A stretch of DNA of 55,427 nucleotides from Planctomycetota bacterium (GTDB taxonomy: Bacteria > Planctomycetota > Planctomycetia > Planctomycetales > Planctomycetaceae), in NCBI GenBank assembly GCA_027623235.1, contig JAQBVJ010000039.1, forward strand, positions 1 through 55,427, in the 5' to 3' direction. The notes beneath the pieces were generated by a model that made no database searches, had not been told where the DNA came from, and saw only the letters and a program-made list of their open reading frames with translations. Positions 1 through 7,980 of this stretch are shown piece after piece. A program made the translations under genes and the position numbers. Every line of letters begins with the position of its first letter. The stretch's first letter is position 1.

Positions 1-285
1 CCTCCGAACAATCCCGACTGACAACCTGACTGCCGACATCACCAGGACTCATGAATAATCCGGGTTAATGTAACCATTCGGTCATTATCACCACCGCTCG
101 CATCGATGTTGTCGACCAGAGCGGCGAAAAGCGACTACAGCCATGATCGGTGAGGCAAACAGTTGCTCCGTCAGATGGTGGTAGGTCACTCGATTCAGGT
201 AGCTGTCCCGCATTCGAATATAAGCGTGCAATCAACCTTCTGATCTCGTCTCGAAGTGGCGAACAGACAGCATTTCCAAGTATCG
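1..285. other. Left-edge stretch without a supported gene
   Basis: This stretch lies downstream of the FecR-type gene that ends at 286 on the minus strand. Short open frames cross it on both strands, but they have no recognisable domain, and they run into the end of the FecR gene as antisense frames. I see no strong hairpin or T-run here. Confidence 0.5.
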
Positions 286-1911
286 CTACTCTGAATCGCG
301 AAGTCCGACGACGGCCAGCCACTCGATGCCGATCTTTATTTCATCGATCCGCCAGGTTGCGTTACGACCGACCACAAGTCGCACGACGTCGGCCCTCGGG
401 AATGACTGACCTTCAGTGGCGACCGTCCAGACGGATGGTTCCGATCCATCGATTGATTCACCTGCCCGGTAGATTCGCACCTTTAAGACGCTGCCTGATT
501 CGGAATCTGCCAGCTTCAGGACGCAGAGATAAGTCTCGTCATCTTCAATTCGGGCCGCCGTCTTTACGATGTCCTGGCCGCTGTTAATGAATACAAACCC
601 TTCAGTCGTGATGCCAAACGAAATCGCAGATCGACGATTGGGGCCAGTTCCAGTGGTTTCAGGTTCAAGAGAGACTCGCAGCGAGCGATCACCAGAATCG
701 GCCCCGTTGACTCGTTCGGCAAGCAGACTGACGAAGCAGGTTGTGCCCGTATCCAGTATCAGGGGTGGCTGCAAAGAACGGCGGATGCTGTCGCCGTGCG
801 AGAGTTGCAATAGTCGGCGGCCCGAGCGGTTCATGCCGAAGACTTCATCGTTCGGCGCACTGATCACCTCTGCGAGCTGACCTCGGCCACGACGTCCCGA
901 TTCCCAGCCACCTGACCAGCCGAAGCCGCTGCGGCCTCGACGCAGGTGTCCGGCCAGATTCTCGAAGCCGTCGTAAGCCAGCAACCCTTCGCCGGAGTGG
1001 GCTTTCACATCGGCTTCGATGCGGCGGACGAATTGACGCTGTCCGAACGGAATTCGCTTCGGTGTGGTTGGGTCGGACCGTGAATAGAGACGTGCTTCGC
1101 CGGACTCGATGCGGTCTTCAATGTCGATGCCCTCGACGTTTGGCTTCCAGATGACGCTGCCGTCGAAGACGTGTACTTCAGTCGTCGATTCGTCCAGTGC
1201 GACCGCGTATTCGGTTCCGAGATCGATAATCCTGGCTTCCGGAGTGTGCAGTGTGAATCCGTTAGACAATTCGGTAACAGTCACAAAGACGTTACCCGTC
1301 AGAAGTCGAGCAGAATCGCGCGAAGTCACCACAAGTTCGCACGGAGCTTCCAGCACAACATCCGTGCCCGAGTCGAAACTCAATTCGGCGATGCCCGAAA
1401 CCAGAGAATACGAACCCGTCGCGAAGCGTCCCGCGGTCAGGCGAAGAGGCACGCCCCATTCGCAGTTGTTCTTTTGTCGAACCATGCCGACCAACTGTGT
1501 CGAGTCCTCGACGTCTCCATTCCTTTCGTGTGGGACGTCATCGACGGCCACTTTCCCTGGACCATCAGCATCGGGCAGAATCCAGGGGCTGGCGATCAGC
1601 AACGCAATTGCCGCTACAACAAACGCGATGACACCGTTCTTCGCGCGGTTACGCCGAATACTACTACCGCTCGCAATGAAGTCGCCGGATTCGGAGACTT
1701 GCGTTCCATCTGCCGTTACCACTTGATGTGTTGATGGAAGGTCCTCGGCAGCCCAGGTTCGAAGGCTGGCTTCGAGGTCCATTCTCTCACGGAAGATGTC
1801 GCGGGCCTCAGAGCTGGCCTTCAACTGATTCTGCAGCCGCGCATGGTCTTCGGCAGAAATATCACCGTTGATCAATGCTTCGATCAGTGCGATGCATGAA
1901 TCACTGCTCAT
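286..1911 (-). CDS. FecR-domain anti-sigma-like membrane protein with LamG-like C-terminus
   Basis: Predicted 541-residue partner of the ECF sigma factor encoded just upstream. The start is taken as the ATG at 1911, because it overlaps the sigma factor stop as ATGA, which implies translational coupling; an in-frame start 13 codons earlier would lie inside the sigma gene. Residues 1-75 form a charged cytoplasmic anti-sigma-like segment. A single membrane helix follows at about 93-113 (GVIAFVVAAIALLIASPW). A FecR-type beta domain follows at about 140-260 (LVVTSRDSARLLTGNVFVTV, IIDLGTEYAVALDESTTEVH). The C-terminal 200 residues begin with YDGFENLAG and resemble the concanavalin-like/LamG domain usual in planctomycete FecR proteins. 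The layout predicts a cell-surface sensor that controls the sigma factor. The ligand is unknown. Confidence 0.85.
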   Translation of the reverse strand: MSSDSCIALIEALINGDISAEDHARLQNQLKASSEARDIFRERMDLEASLRTWAAEDLPSTHQVVTADGTQVSESGDFIASGSSIRRNRAKNGVIAFVVAAIALLIASPWILPDADGPGKVAVDDVPHERNGDVEDSTQLVGMVRQKNNCEWGVPLRLTAGRFATGSYSLVSGIAELSFDSGTDVVLEAPCELVVTSRDSARLLTGNVFVTVTELSNGFTLHTPEARIIDLGTEYAVALDESTTEVHVFDGSVIWKPNVEGIDIEDRIESGEARLYSRSDPTTPKRIPFGQRQFVRRIEADVKAHSGEGLLAYDGFENLAGHLRRGRSGFGWSGGWESGRRGRGQLAEVISAPNDEVFGMNRSGRRLLQLSHGDSIRRSLQPPLILDTGTTCFVSLLAERVNGADSGDRSLRVSLEPETTGTGPNRRSAISFGITTEGFVFINSGQDIVKTAARIEDDETYLCVLKLADSESGSVLKVRIYRAGESIDGSEPSVWTVATEGQSFPRADVVRLVVGRNATWRIDEIKIGIEWLAVVGLRDSE

Positions 1912-2465
1912 GAGGTCGCTCCTTCGGGAGCGATTCGCAACCGCATGCACTCCAGGAGTCTTGCCTTGAGTCTCGCGAGCTGTTTATAGAGGGCCGTTCG
2001 CTCTCGCCCGAGGCTCTCTGCGACGTCGGTGATGGACTCCGATCCCATGTAGCAGCGTCGCAGGATTTCCTGCTGTCGCTCCGAGAAGCGGGGCATGCAG
2101 TCACGGAGTGCCGCCAGCCGCGACTCGCTGTGCTCGGCCTCCGCTTCGGCCTCTTCAGCAAGGAGTTCGACCAGCTCGACGTCAAAGTGCAGCTTGCTGC
2201 GGCGCTGGACGGTCAGGAAGTTGCGAACCTCGTTATACGCAACTCCGCAGGCCCAATGGAAGAAGCTGCCATCAGCGTCGAACTGACCCATCTTCTTCCA
2301 CAGGATGACGCTTGTCTTCTGAAATACGTCTTCCACGTCGGCCGAATTCACAAGTTGCTTGGCGATGAATGCATAAAGCCGATGTCGATGCTCCATCAGC
2401 AGAGCGACAAACGCATCGGTTGCGTCGTCGTCGGGCTGAGCAGGATTTGCACGGATATCGGCCAT
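1908..2465 (-). CDS. ECF RNA polymerase sigma factor (planctomycete/verrucomicrobial type)
   Basis: A 185-residue sigma-70 family protein that would direct RNA polymerase to a small regulon. Region 2 lies at about residues 20-90, with the helix HRHRLYAFIAKQLVNSADVE and the DVFQKTSVILWKK stretch equivalent to region 2.2. Region 4 lies at about 125-175, with FSERQQEILRRCYMG and the helix-turn-helix SITDVAESLGRERTALYKQL. The length and the acidic linker (AEEAEAEAEHSE) fit the ECF groups expanded in Planctomycetes and Verrucomicrobia. The gene shares an ATGA overlap with the FecR-LamG gene, so the two form a regulatory module. The upstream selenoprotein gene ends only 23 bases away on the same strand, so cotranscription with it is possible. 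Which promoters it recognises cannot be told from the sequence. Confidence 0.92.
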   Translation of the reverse strand: MADIRANPAQPDDDATDAFVALLMEHRHRLYAFIAKQLVNSADVEDVFQKTSVILWKKMGQFDADGSFFHWACGVAYNEVRNFLTVQRRSKLHFDVELVELLAEEAEAEAEHSESRLAALRDCMPRFSERQQEILRRCYMGSESITDVAESLGRERTALYKQLARLKARLLECMRLRIAPEGATS

Positions 2466-2488
2466 GTGTTTGTTTGCTGAGCGATGTG

Positions 2489-3727
2489 TTATTGCAGCTT
2501 CATCGGCAGCCGCAGTCTTCGATCGTTACGGATGACATTGACGGTGACAGTTTCGCCTTTGACATACTTGCTTCGCACGTAGAGCAGAAAGCGGTACGCA
2601 TCCAGTTCCAGTGTCTCATCGTCAAACCCCAGAATAAGGTCTCCGGGCTGGATGCCCGCTTCGGCCGCTTGAGAGTGGACATTCGGCGCCTGCCAGAACG
2701 CGAGCTGCGTTTCGGACAGTCCATGTTTTTTTCGTTCTTCCCTGGTCATGTCTTTTCCATATACTCGCGGTGACGCCACGAATCCCTGCAGAGAGGGACG
2801 CCAGCTGATGTCGGTGCGACGCCAGCGATCCGGCAGCGTGATCTTACCGGACATCTCACGATCGCCTCGCTGCCATGAGACGGTGATCGAGCCGCGTTTC
2901 GGAGCCCCGTCGAGTGCGAACCCGGCATCGCCGAATGAGTGAATCGGGACACGGTTCAGTGTCGTGATCTCATCACCCGGTTGAATGCCGGCGTTTGCCG
3001 CAGGAGAAACGCGGTTCACTTCTTTCACGATGTTGCTGCGATCGACATCCAGAACGAATCCCAGGTTGTCCGGCAGCGGATAGCGGAAAGCCATGTCGAG
3101 ATTCCATTTGCCTTCGCGATCCATGCGGTCGTAAATGACTTCCTTCGCCTGATGGCAGTGGATGCAGCGGCCGAGTCCTCGCGGTGGTGCGATGTCTCGG
3201 ATGTAAAAGGGTTTTCCGGATTCGCGCGGGGTGAACCGTGGTGTGCGTGATCGGTGTTCAGAGAGTACGGACTCCATCGTGTATCGCAGCCCGGCCAGTG
3301 ACTGGCGTTTGTCGGCTCCCTTTTCACAGCGTCCACCGTAGCGTGAGTAAACTTTTTCGTCCGGGCTCAGGAACAGAATACAGAACGTCAGGTCGTAGTC
3401 GAAATCAAAGACCTTGAGATCGAGTGGTTCGATCGCGGCCAACCGGACGCGGACGAACTCGGCGGCGATGTCTTCAATCTGTTCGAGACGGACAACCTGC
3501 CCGTCGAATTCGGAACAGTCGCCTCAGGGGACGCATCGCATGACGACCATCATCGGTTTCTTTGCACGAGCCGCTTCTTCCCGAGCTGCCGCGTAATCGA
3601 AACGCCACCCATTAGCGATCGAGTCGCGATCTTGTGCCGGGTTGGACTGCCGCTGTGCGAAGGCCGGCAATGACGTTGCAACAATTGTTGTAGTAACAAC
3701 GAAAAATGCTGTGAGAAGTTTCAACAT
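2489..3727 (-). CDS. Selenocysteine-containing thioredoxin-fold/two-PDZ protein (UGA at 3524-3526 read as Sec)
   Basis: Two open frames lie in the same phase and are separated only by one TGA at 3524-3526. Read through, they give one 412-residue protein. Residues 1-24 are a signal peptide (ending SLPAFA). The segment ending KKPMMVVMRCVP is the first strand and active-site loop of a thioredoxin fold, and the TGA falls exactly at the second redox position, giving C65-V-P-U68 (CxxU) followed by G-D-C71. The 27 codons after the TGA are free of stops and continue the fold (VRLEQIEDIAAEFVRVRLAA). A CIHCH motif (C188, C191, H192) could bind c-type haem. Two PDZ domains follow at about 220-300 and 335-412, each with an AGIQPGD carboxylate-binding-loop region. 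A SECIS-like hairpin sits 18 bases after the UGA. A Trx/PDZ (seleno)protein family is known to me from Planctomycetes; the Sec reading is an inference that needs selA/selB/selC elsewhere. The alternative is a nonsense mutation. Confidence 0.8.
3487..3505 (-). promoter_or_regulatory. Bacterial SECIS-like hairpin downstream of the in-frame UGA
   Basis: On the minus strand the RNA GACGGGCAGGUUGUCCGUC begins 18 bases after the UGA. It folds into an 8-bp stem (GACGGGCA with UGUCCGUC, including one G-U pair) closed by a GGU loop. The core GCAGGUUGUC resembles the E. coli fdhF SECIS tip GCAGGUCUGC, and a loop with G and U is what SelB contacts in that system. The distance from UGA to the apical loop (26 bases) lies in the range usual for bacterial SECIS elements. 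The hairpin is inside the coding region and is also translated. Confidence 0.75.
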
Positions 3728-3747
3728 GACTAGCCCGTAGAGAGTAG

Positions 3748-3775
3748 GCCGGAACGAGCGAAGCGCTGTTCCGGC
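3748..3775. repeat. 28-bp palindromic REP-like element, copy 1
   Basis: Outer arms GCCGGAAC and GTTCCGGC pair perfectly over 8 bp. Inside them AGCG and CGCT form a second short stem around AAG. It lies between the EF-hand gene and the selenoprotein gene. A second, slightly decayed copy starts 46 bases further on. Confidence 0.7.
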
Positions 3776-3793
3776 GACAGTGTCTATGTGTCA

Positions 3794-3821
3794 GCCGGAA
3801 CTGCGCTGTGCTTGTTCCAGC
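3794..3821. repeat. 28-bp palindromic REP-like element, copy 2
   Basis: The arms GCCGGAAC and GTTCCAGC differ from copy 1 by one base, and the total length of 28 bases is identical. The two copies fill most of the 105-bp gap between the two minus-strand genes. They could act as a 3' mRNA-stabilising or terminating structure for the EF-hand gene, but no T-run follows. Confidence 0.6.
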
Positions 3822-3832
3822 CCATCGACCAC

Positions 3833-4543
3833 CTATTCGTCGGCGAACGGGTTGCCGTTGTCGGGACTCGCCGGCTTCTGACGAGAAGCCTCGGCAGCGG
3901 GACCTTGCCGACGTGATCCACCATTCGGATTATCTGAAGATGACTTGTCGGTTGCTGCTCCGCCTCGACCGGCACCGAACCGCCCCCCCGATGCTCCGGC
4001 TGCACCACCTCGCCCACGACCGCCGGCTGAGGCTCCTTCTGTGCTTCCACCGAACCGGCCACCGCCTGCGCCACCACCGTGGCTGTGTCCGCCACCGCCG
4101 CCGGTTGCACCGGCTTCTTCTTTACTAAGCTTGCCGTCTTTGTTTTCGTCGAGACGGGCGAAGGCCTGGATGGCATCTTCCATTTCTTTGATGGTGATCA
4201 CTCCGTCGCCGTCCGCGTCGAGAGCCGCGAACAGAGCATTGGTCGCTCCGCCCTGGCCGCCTGCTCCGCCGCCGAATCGACCGGTGGCTCCACCGCTTGC
4301 CGCTGCCCCGCCACGGCCCGCGGTCTGTCCTGATTCAGAAGAGGCTACCGGGGCGCCGCCGCGCCCGCCCCGGCCACGACCGGCCCGGCCACGACCGGCC
4401 ACAGGTTGAGGAGAGTCACTACTCGACGCTGCAGGAGCACCGCCGCGTCCTCCACCCTGAGCGACAACGTCTGAGGACATCGCAACCAGCGATAGAACAA
4501 CGGCAGCAGCAGTGAGAGGTTTCCAGAGCATTGAATGTTCCAT
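3833..4543 (-). CDS. Secreted EF-hand protein with Gly/Arg-rich low-complexity regions
   Basis: About 236 residues from the ATG at 4543; a second ATG four codons later is also possible. An upstream extension without a signal is less likely. The N-terminus is a signal peptide (LTAAAVVLSLVAMSSDVVAQ). Two canonical EF-hand loops, DADGDGVITIKE and DENKDGKLSKEE, sit in the middle and should bind calcium. They are flanked by Gly/Arg/Ala-rich stretches such as GRGRAGRGRGGRGGAP and a His-containing GGGGGHSHGGG segment. The C-terminus is Pro/Asn-rich. The function is unknown. An exported calcium-responsive or scaffold role is possible. The divergent neighbour at 4798 also carries RG-rich sequence. Confidence 0.8.
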   Translation of the reverse strand: MEHSMLWKPLTAAAVVLSLVAMSSDVVAQGGGRGGAPAASSSDSPQPVAGRGRAGRGRGGRGGAPVASSESGQTAGRGGAAASGGATGRFGGGAGGQGGATNALFAALDADGDGVITIKEMEDAIQAFARLDENKDGKLSKEEAGATGGGGGHSHGGGAGGGRFGGSTEGASAGGRGRGGAAGASGGRFGAGRGGAATDKSSSDNPNGGSRRQGPAAEASRQKPASPDNGNPFADE

Positions 4544-4797
4544 TCCAGTGAGAGGAGTGATTTTGAAAAAGAGCCAGTGGCTAACCGGTTGTCGTACAGT
4601 CGCCGCCAGATTGGACGCTGGAATTCCAGTTGTTTTTGAAATCTGGACCGGCAACGATCAGCAGACGATCCCCTCCGGAGGCTCCGTCCAATTCATTGTT
4701 TTCGAAAAAGAGCGGGCAATCTCGGAGTGGTTGTACGAAGACATCATGGCGACTGTGCCTGCTGTCCCGGAGACCGCTTTTCTCGACTGGATCGACC

Positions 4798-5319
4798 ATG
4801 CACCGACAACTGACCGTAGGGCTGATTCTGCTGTTCGCCTGCCCGGTTCTGGCACAATCGGAGGAGACCTTTGTCACCATTCAGAAGGTCGAGGGAAACC
4901 GTATGGCAGTCGTCAAGGACGCCGGCGGGGGGCGAGGCATGCGAAGCGGTGCTCAGAGTGCTGATGTGACAAGTCAGCCGGCTGGCCGTGGACGATTTGC
5001 TGGTCGCAGACCAGGCGGAATGACCACGGCCCAATCGGCCATTATCACAGTGCCGGCCACAGCAAAGATCACGTCAGGAATGCGGGAACGGCGGACGTCT
5101 GAGTTTCGAGCCGGAGCAGAACTCGCAGGTGGTCTGAAGAATCGCATTTTCCAGAACATTCAGCAGCCTCTGTCCGCCCGGATTGTGACCGAGGGCGACC
5201 GCATTCTCGAAATCAATGTCATCACTGCAGAGACGGACATCAATCAATCCAACACCGACTCAGCCGGCCAGGCGGTGATCGCCATTCGTCCGAAACGCCC
5301 CCCGATGAAGCGTAAGTAA
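4798..5319 (+). CDS. Secreted protein of unknown function with RG-rich segment
   Basis: 173 residues from the ATG at 4798, chosen because it begins directly with a signal peptide (MHRQLTVGLILLFACPVLAQ) while the upstream in-frame sequence has no such character. The mature part starts with SEETFVTIQKVEGNRMAVVK, which reads like a small beta domain. An RG-rich stretch follows (GGGRGMRSG, GRGRFAGRRPGG). A second half (TVPATAKITSGMRERRTSEF onward to INVITAE) looks like a folded domain. The stop lies 15 bases before the DUF1549/1553 gene, so the two are probably cotranscribed. I do not recognise the family. Confidence 0.72.
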   Translation: MHRQLTVGLILLFACPVLAQSEETFVTIQKVEGNRMAVVKDAGGGRGMRSGAQSADVTSQPAGRGRFAGRRPGGMTTAQSAIITVPATAKITSGMRERRTSEFRAGAELAGGLKNRIFQNIQQPLSARIVTEGDRILEINVITAETDINQSNTDSAGQAVIAIRPKRPPMKRK

Positions 5320-5334
5320 GAAGGCGAACTCCGC

Positions 5335-7842
5335 ATGACTCTATCACGACGTATCTTCCTCGCATTCTCCTTGCTGATCGTGGCCTCGCACTCTGCACGG
5401 GCTCAGAACGCTGAGGGCATTAAGTTCTTCGAGTCGAACATTCGCCCTGTGCTTGTCGAACACTGTTATGAGTGCCACTCAACAAAATCGGACAAGGCAC
5501 GTGGCGGGCTCAAGGTCGATTCCCGCGATGCGATGCTGCGTGGTGGTGATTCCGGTCCAGCCATCGTCTCTGAATCACTGACTAAGAGCCTGCTGTACGG
5601 CTCACTGCTTTATGGCGATGACAGTGACTATCAAATGCCACCTAAGGGCAAATTGCCGGATTCAGTCATCGCCGACTTCCGTAAGTGGATTCTGATGGGT
5701 GCGCCCGATCCGCGTGTTACGACGATCAATGCGAACGTTGATACTAAGGTCGATCTGGAGAAGGGCCGGACGTTCTGGGCCTACCAGACGCCAGTGAGAA
5801 CCAGCCCATCTAAAATAAAGAGCTCGTCATGGGCGAGAACTCCGATCGACGGATTCGTAGTTGCCACTCTCGACGAGCAAGGACTCGCTCCGGTCGACGA
5901 TGCGGATGCTCGCACGCTTGTTCGACGAATGTTCTTTGTCATCACCGGCCTGCCACCAGCGCCGGATGAAATGACGGATTGGACTAAAAGAATTGACGAA
6001 GCCAGCTCTGAGCAATCACGACAGATCGCCGTGTCGCAGCTCGTTGACCAACTGCTCGAATCGCCACGTTATGGTGAGCGTTGGGGACGACACTGGATGG
6101 ACGTCGCTCGTTTTGCAGAGTCAACAGGCGGCGATCAGAACAACATCTACCAGCACGCCTGGCGGTACCGGGACTACCTCATTGATGCATTTAACAATGA
6201 CAAACCGTTCGACGATTTTATTAGAGAGCAGATCGCCGGAGACCTGCTGCCGATCAAGGACGACAGGGAATGGGCTGACAATGTCATCGCGACTGGATTC
6301 CTTGCCGTTGGTGTCAAACTGGTTGGTGAAGAAGACCAGCAGAAGTTATTCGCCGATCTGATCGACGAGCAGATTGATACCACCACGCGAGCGTTCCTTG
6401 GCACGACAGTCGCCTGTGCCCGGTGTCATGATCACAAGTTCGATCCGATCCCTCAGGAAGACTATTACGCGCTTGCTGGAATTTTCCGCGCGACGACCAC
6501 TTATTACGGATTGATTAAGGCTCAGGCTCGGCAGGCAACAACGCTGCTTGATCTGACTGGTCTCGGACCGCCACATGGAACGCCGGCCTTGTCGAAGAAA
6601 GAACTCGCGGACCTCATCGCTGACCGCGACGCAGCACGAGCGGAGCTTGACGAGGCGATGAAGAAGATCCGCTCGGGTGTGAATGTCTTCCGTGGCACAC
6701 TTCGTCGGCTGCGTTCCCAGCGGGACGAAACGGAAGCCGCTCTGCAGGGATACTCGGAAGCCGGCGAGCCGCGTGTGTTTGCGATGGGGACTCAAGACCG
6801 CGAGTTTCCACTACCAACGCGGCTGCTGGTGCGGGGGGAACTCGACAAGCCGGCTCAGGAAGTGCCTCGGGGAGTGTTACAGGTTCTGTCACCGGCCGGC
6901 CGACACACGCTGGCCGCCCGCATGAAGGACAGCAGCATTCGGCGGCGGCTCGACGAACTGGGGAGCCCGTCGTACCGGTCAATCAGTGGCCGACTGGAAC
7001 TGGCTGACTGGATTGCCAGTCCCGATAACCCACTGACTGCTCGCGTCATCGCGAACCGTGTCTGGCACTGGATGTTTGGTCGCGGCCTCGTGCGAACCGT
7101 GGATGACTTCGGTCAGACCGGCGACGCACCAACCCATCCGGAACTGCTCGACTTCCTCGCGATTCGACTCATCGAGAACAACTGGTCAATCAAGTCGCTT
7201 GTCCGCGAGATTGCTCTGACGCGAACCTGGCAACTCGCCTCAAGCTTCGACGAGTCCAACTTTACCACCGATCCCGACAACCGTTTTCTCTGGCGGATGA
7301 ACAAACGCCGCCTCGAAGCCGAAGTAGTACGCGACGCCATGCTCGCTGTGTCAGGGCAGCTTGATCTCAATCGTCCACTCGGCACGTATCTGCGAGCCGT
7401 CGGCGAGGGCGGAGTCGGTCAGAACGTCTTCGAGCCAGTCATCCGAGGCATCACCGCGAATACCCGGTCTGTCTATCTACCGCGAGTTCGCAACGTCCTG
7501 CCGGAGATTCTGGACGTCTTCGACGCACCGGACGCAAGCTTCGTGACCGGCTCACGGGAAACAACATCAAGTCCGCTGCAGTCGCTGTTTCTAATGAACA
7601 ACCCGTTCGTGCAGAGACAGGCTGAAGCACTGACAGATCGAGTGTCTAAATATCCGGCGAGCGAGCGACTCGAATCCGCCTGTATGCTCGCGCTGGGCCG
7701 GGGGCCGTCAGAAACCGAAATCGACCTGGCGATGAAGTTCATTTCTGACGTCAGCAATGCATCAAGCCTTACCACAGAACAGAAGCTCGCTGCTTACTGT
7801 CAGGCTCTGCTCTGCGCGGCGGAGTTCAGTTCGATTGACTGA
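5335..7842 (+). CDS. PSCyt1-DUF1549-DUF1553 cytochrome-c-like planctomycete protein (copy 1)
   Basis: An 835-residue exported protein with signal peptide (RIFLAFSLLIVASHSARAQ). The N-terminal Planctomycete cytochrome C domain has a CYECH haem motif and a conserved RGGLKVDSRDAMLRGG segment. The DUF1549 domain (about residues 150-370) includes ERWGRHWMDVARFAEST and a second [18 protein letters not shown] motif. DUF1553 (about 540-800) includes NRVWHWMFGRGLV and FDAPDASFVTGSRETTSSPL. This family is very abundant in Planctomycetes and is almost always followed by DUF1501, as here. The biochemical role is unproven; a surface redox or polysaccharide-related function has been suggested. The gene appears complete. 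Confidence 0.93.
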   Translation: MTLSRRIFLAFSLLIVASHSARAQNAEGIKFFESNIRPVLVEHCYECHSTKSDKARGGLKVDSRDAMLRGGDSGPAIVSESLTKSLLYGSLLYGDDSDYQMPPKGKLPDSVIADFRKWILMGAPDPRVTTINANVDTKVDLEKGRTFWAYQTPVRTSPSKIKSSSWARTPIDGFVVATLDEQGLAPVDDADARTLVRRMFFVITGLPPAPDEMTDWTKRIDEASSEQSRQIAVSQLVDQLLESPRYGERWGRHWMDVARFAESTGGDQNNIYQHAWRYRDYLIDAFNNDKPFDDFIREQIAGDLLPIKDDREWADNVIATGFLAVGVKLVGEEDQQKLFADLIDEQIDTTTRAFLGTTVACARCHDHKFDPIPQEDYYALAGIFRATTTYYGLIKAQARQATTLLDLTGLGPPHGTPALSKKELADLIADRDAARAELDEAMKKIRSGVNVFRGTLRRLRSQRDETEAALQGYSEAGEPRVFAMGTQDREFPLPTRLLVRGELDKPAQEVPRGVLQVLSPAGRHTLAARMKDSSIRRRLDELGSPSYRSISGRLELADWIASPDNPLTARVIANRVWHWMFGRGLVRTVDDFGQTGDAPTHPELLDFLAIRLIENNWSIKSLVREIALTRTWQLASSFDESNFTTDPDNRFLWRMNKRRLEAEVVRDAMLAVSGQLDLNRPLGTYLRAVGEGGVGQNVFEPVIRGITANTRSVYLPRVRNVLPEILDVFDAPDASFVTGSRETTSSPLQSLFLMNNPFVQRQAEALTDRVSKYPASERLESACMLALGRGPSETEIDLAMKFISDVSNASSLTTEQKLAAYCQALLCAAEFSSID

Positions 7843-7980
7843 GAAAATAATGACGAGAGCCACGAATCGAGCGACCGCGAAGCGGTCCAACAACAAAGCC
7901 CGTTGTGCATTTCGCCTCCCGGGGGCGACTGCCTCGGTCGCGCAGTGCTTGACTCTCTAATTCTTACCTGGACGCATTTC

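Noticed and set aside
2489..3442. Separate 317-residue PDZ protein starting at a TTG
   Set aside because: The upstream frame is in phase, separated only by one UGA followed by a SECIS-like hairpin, and has the missing signal peptide and thioredoxin start, so one selenoprotein explains both better.
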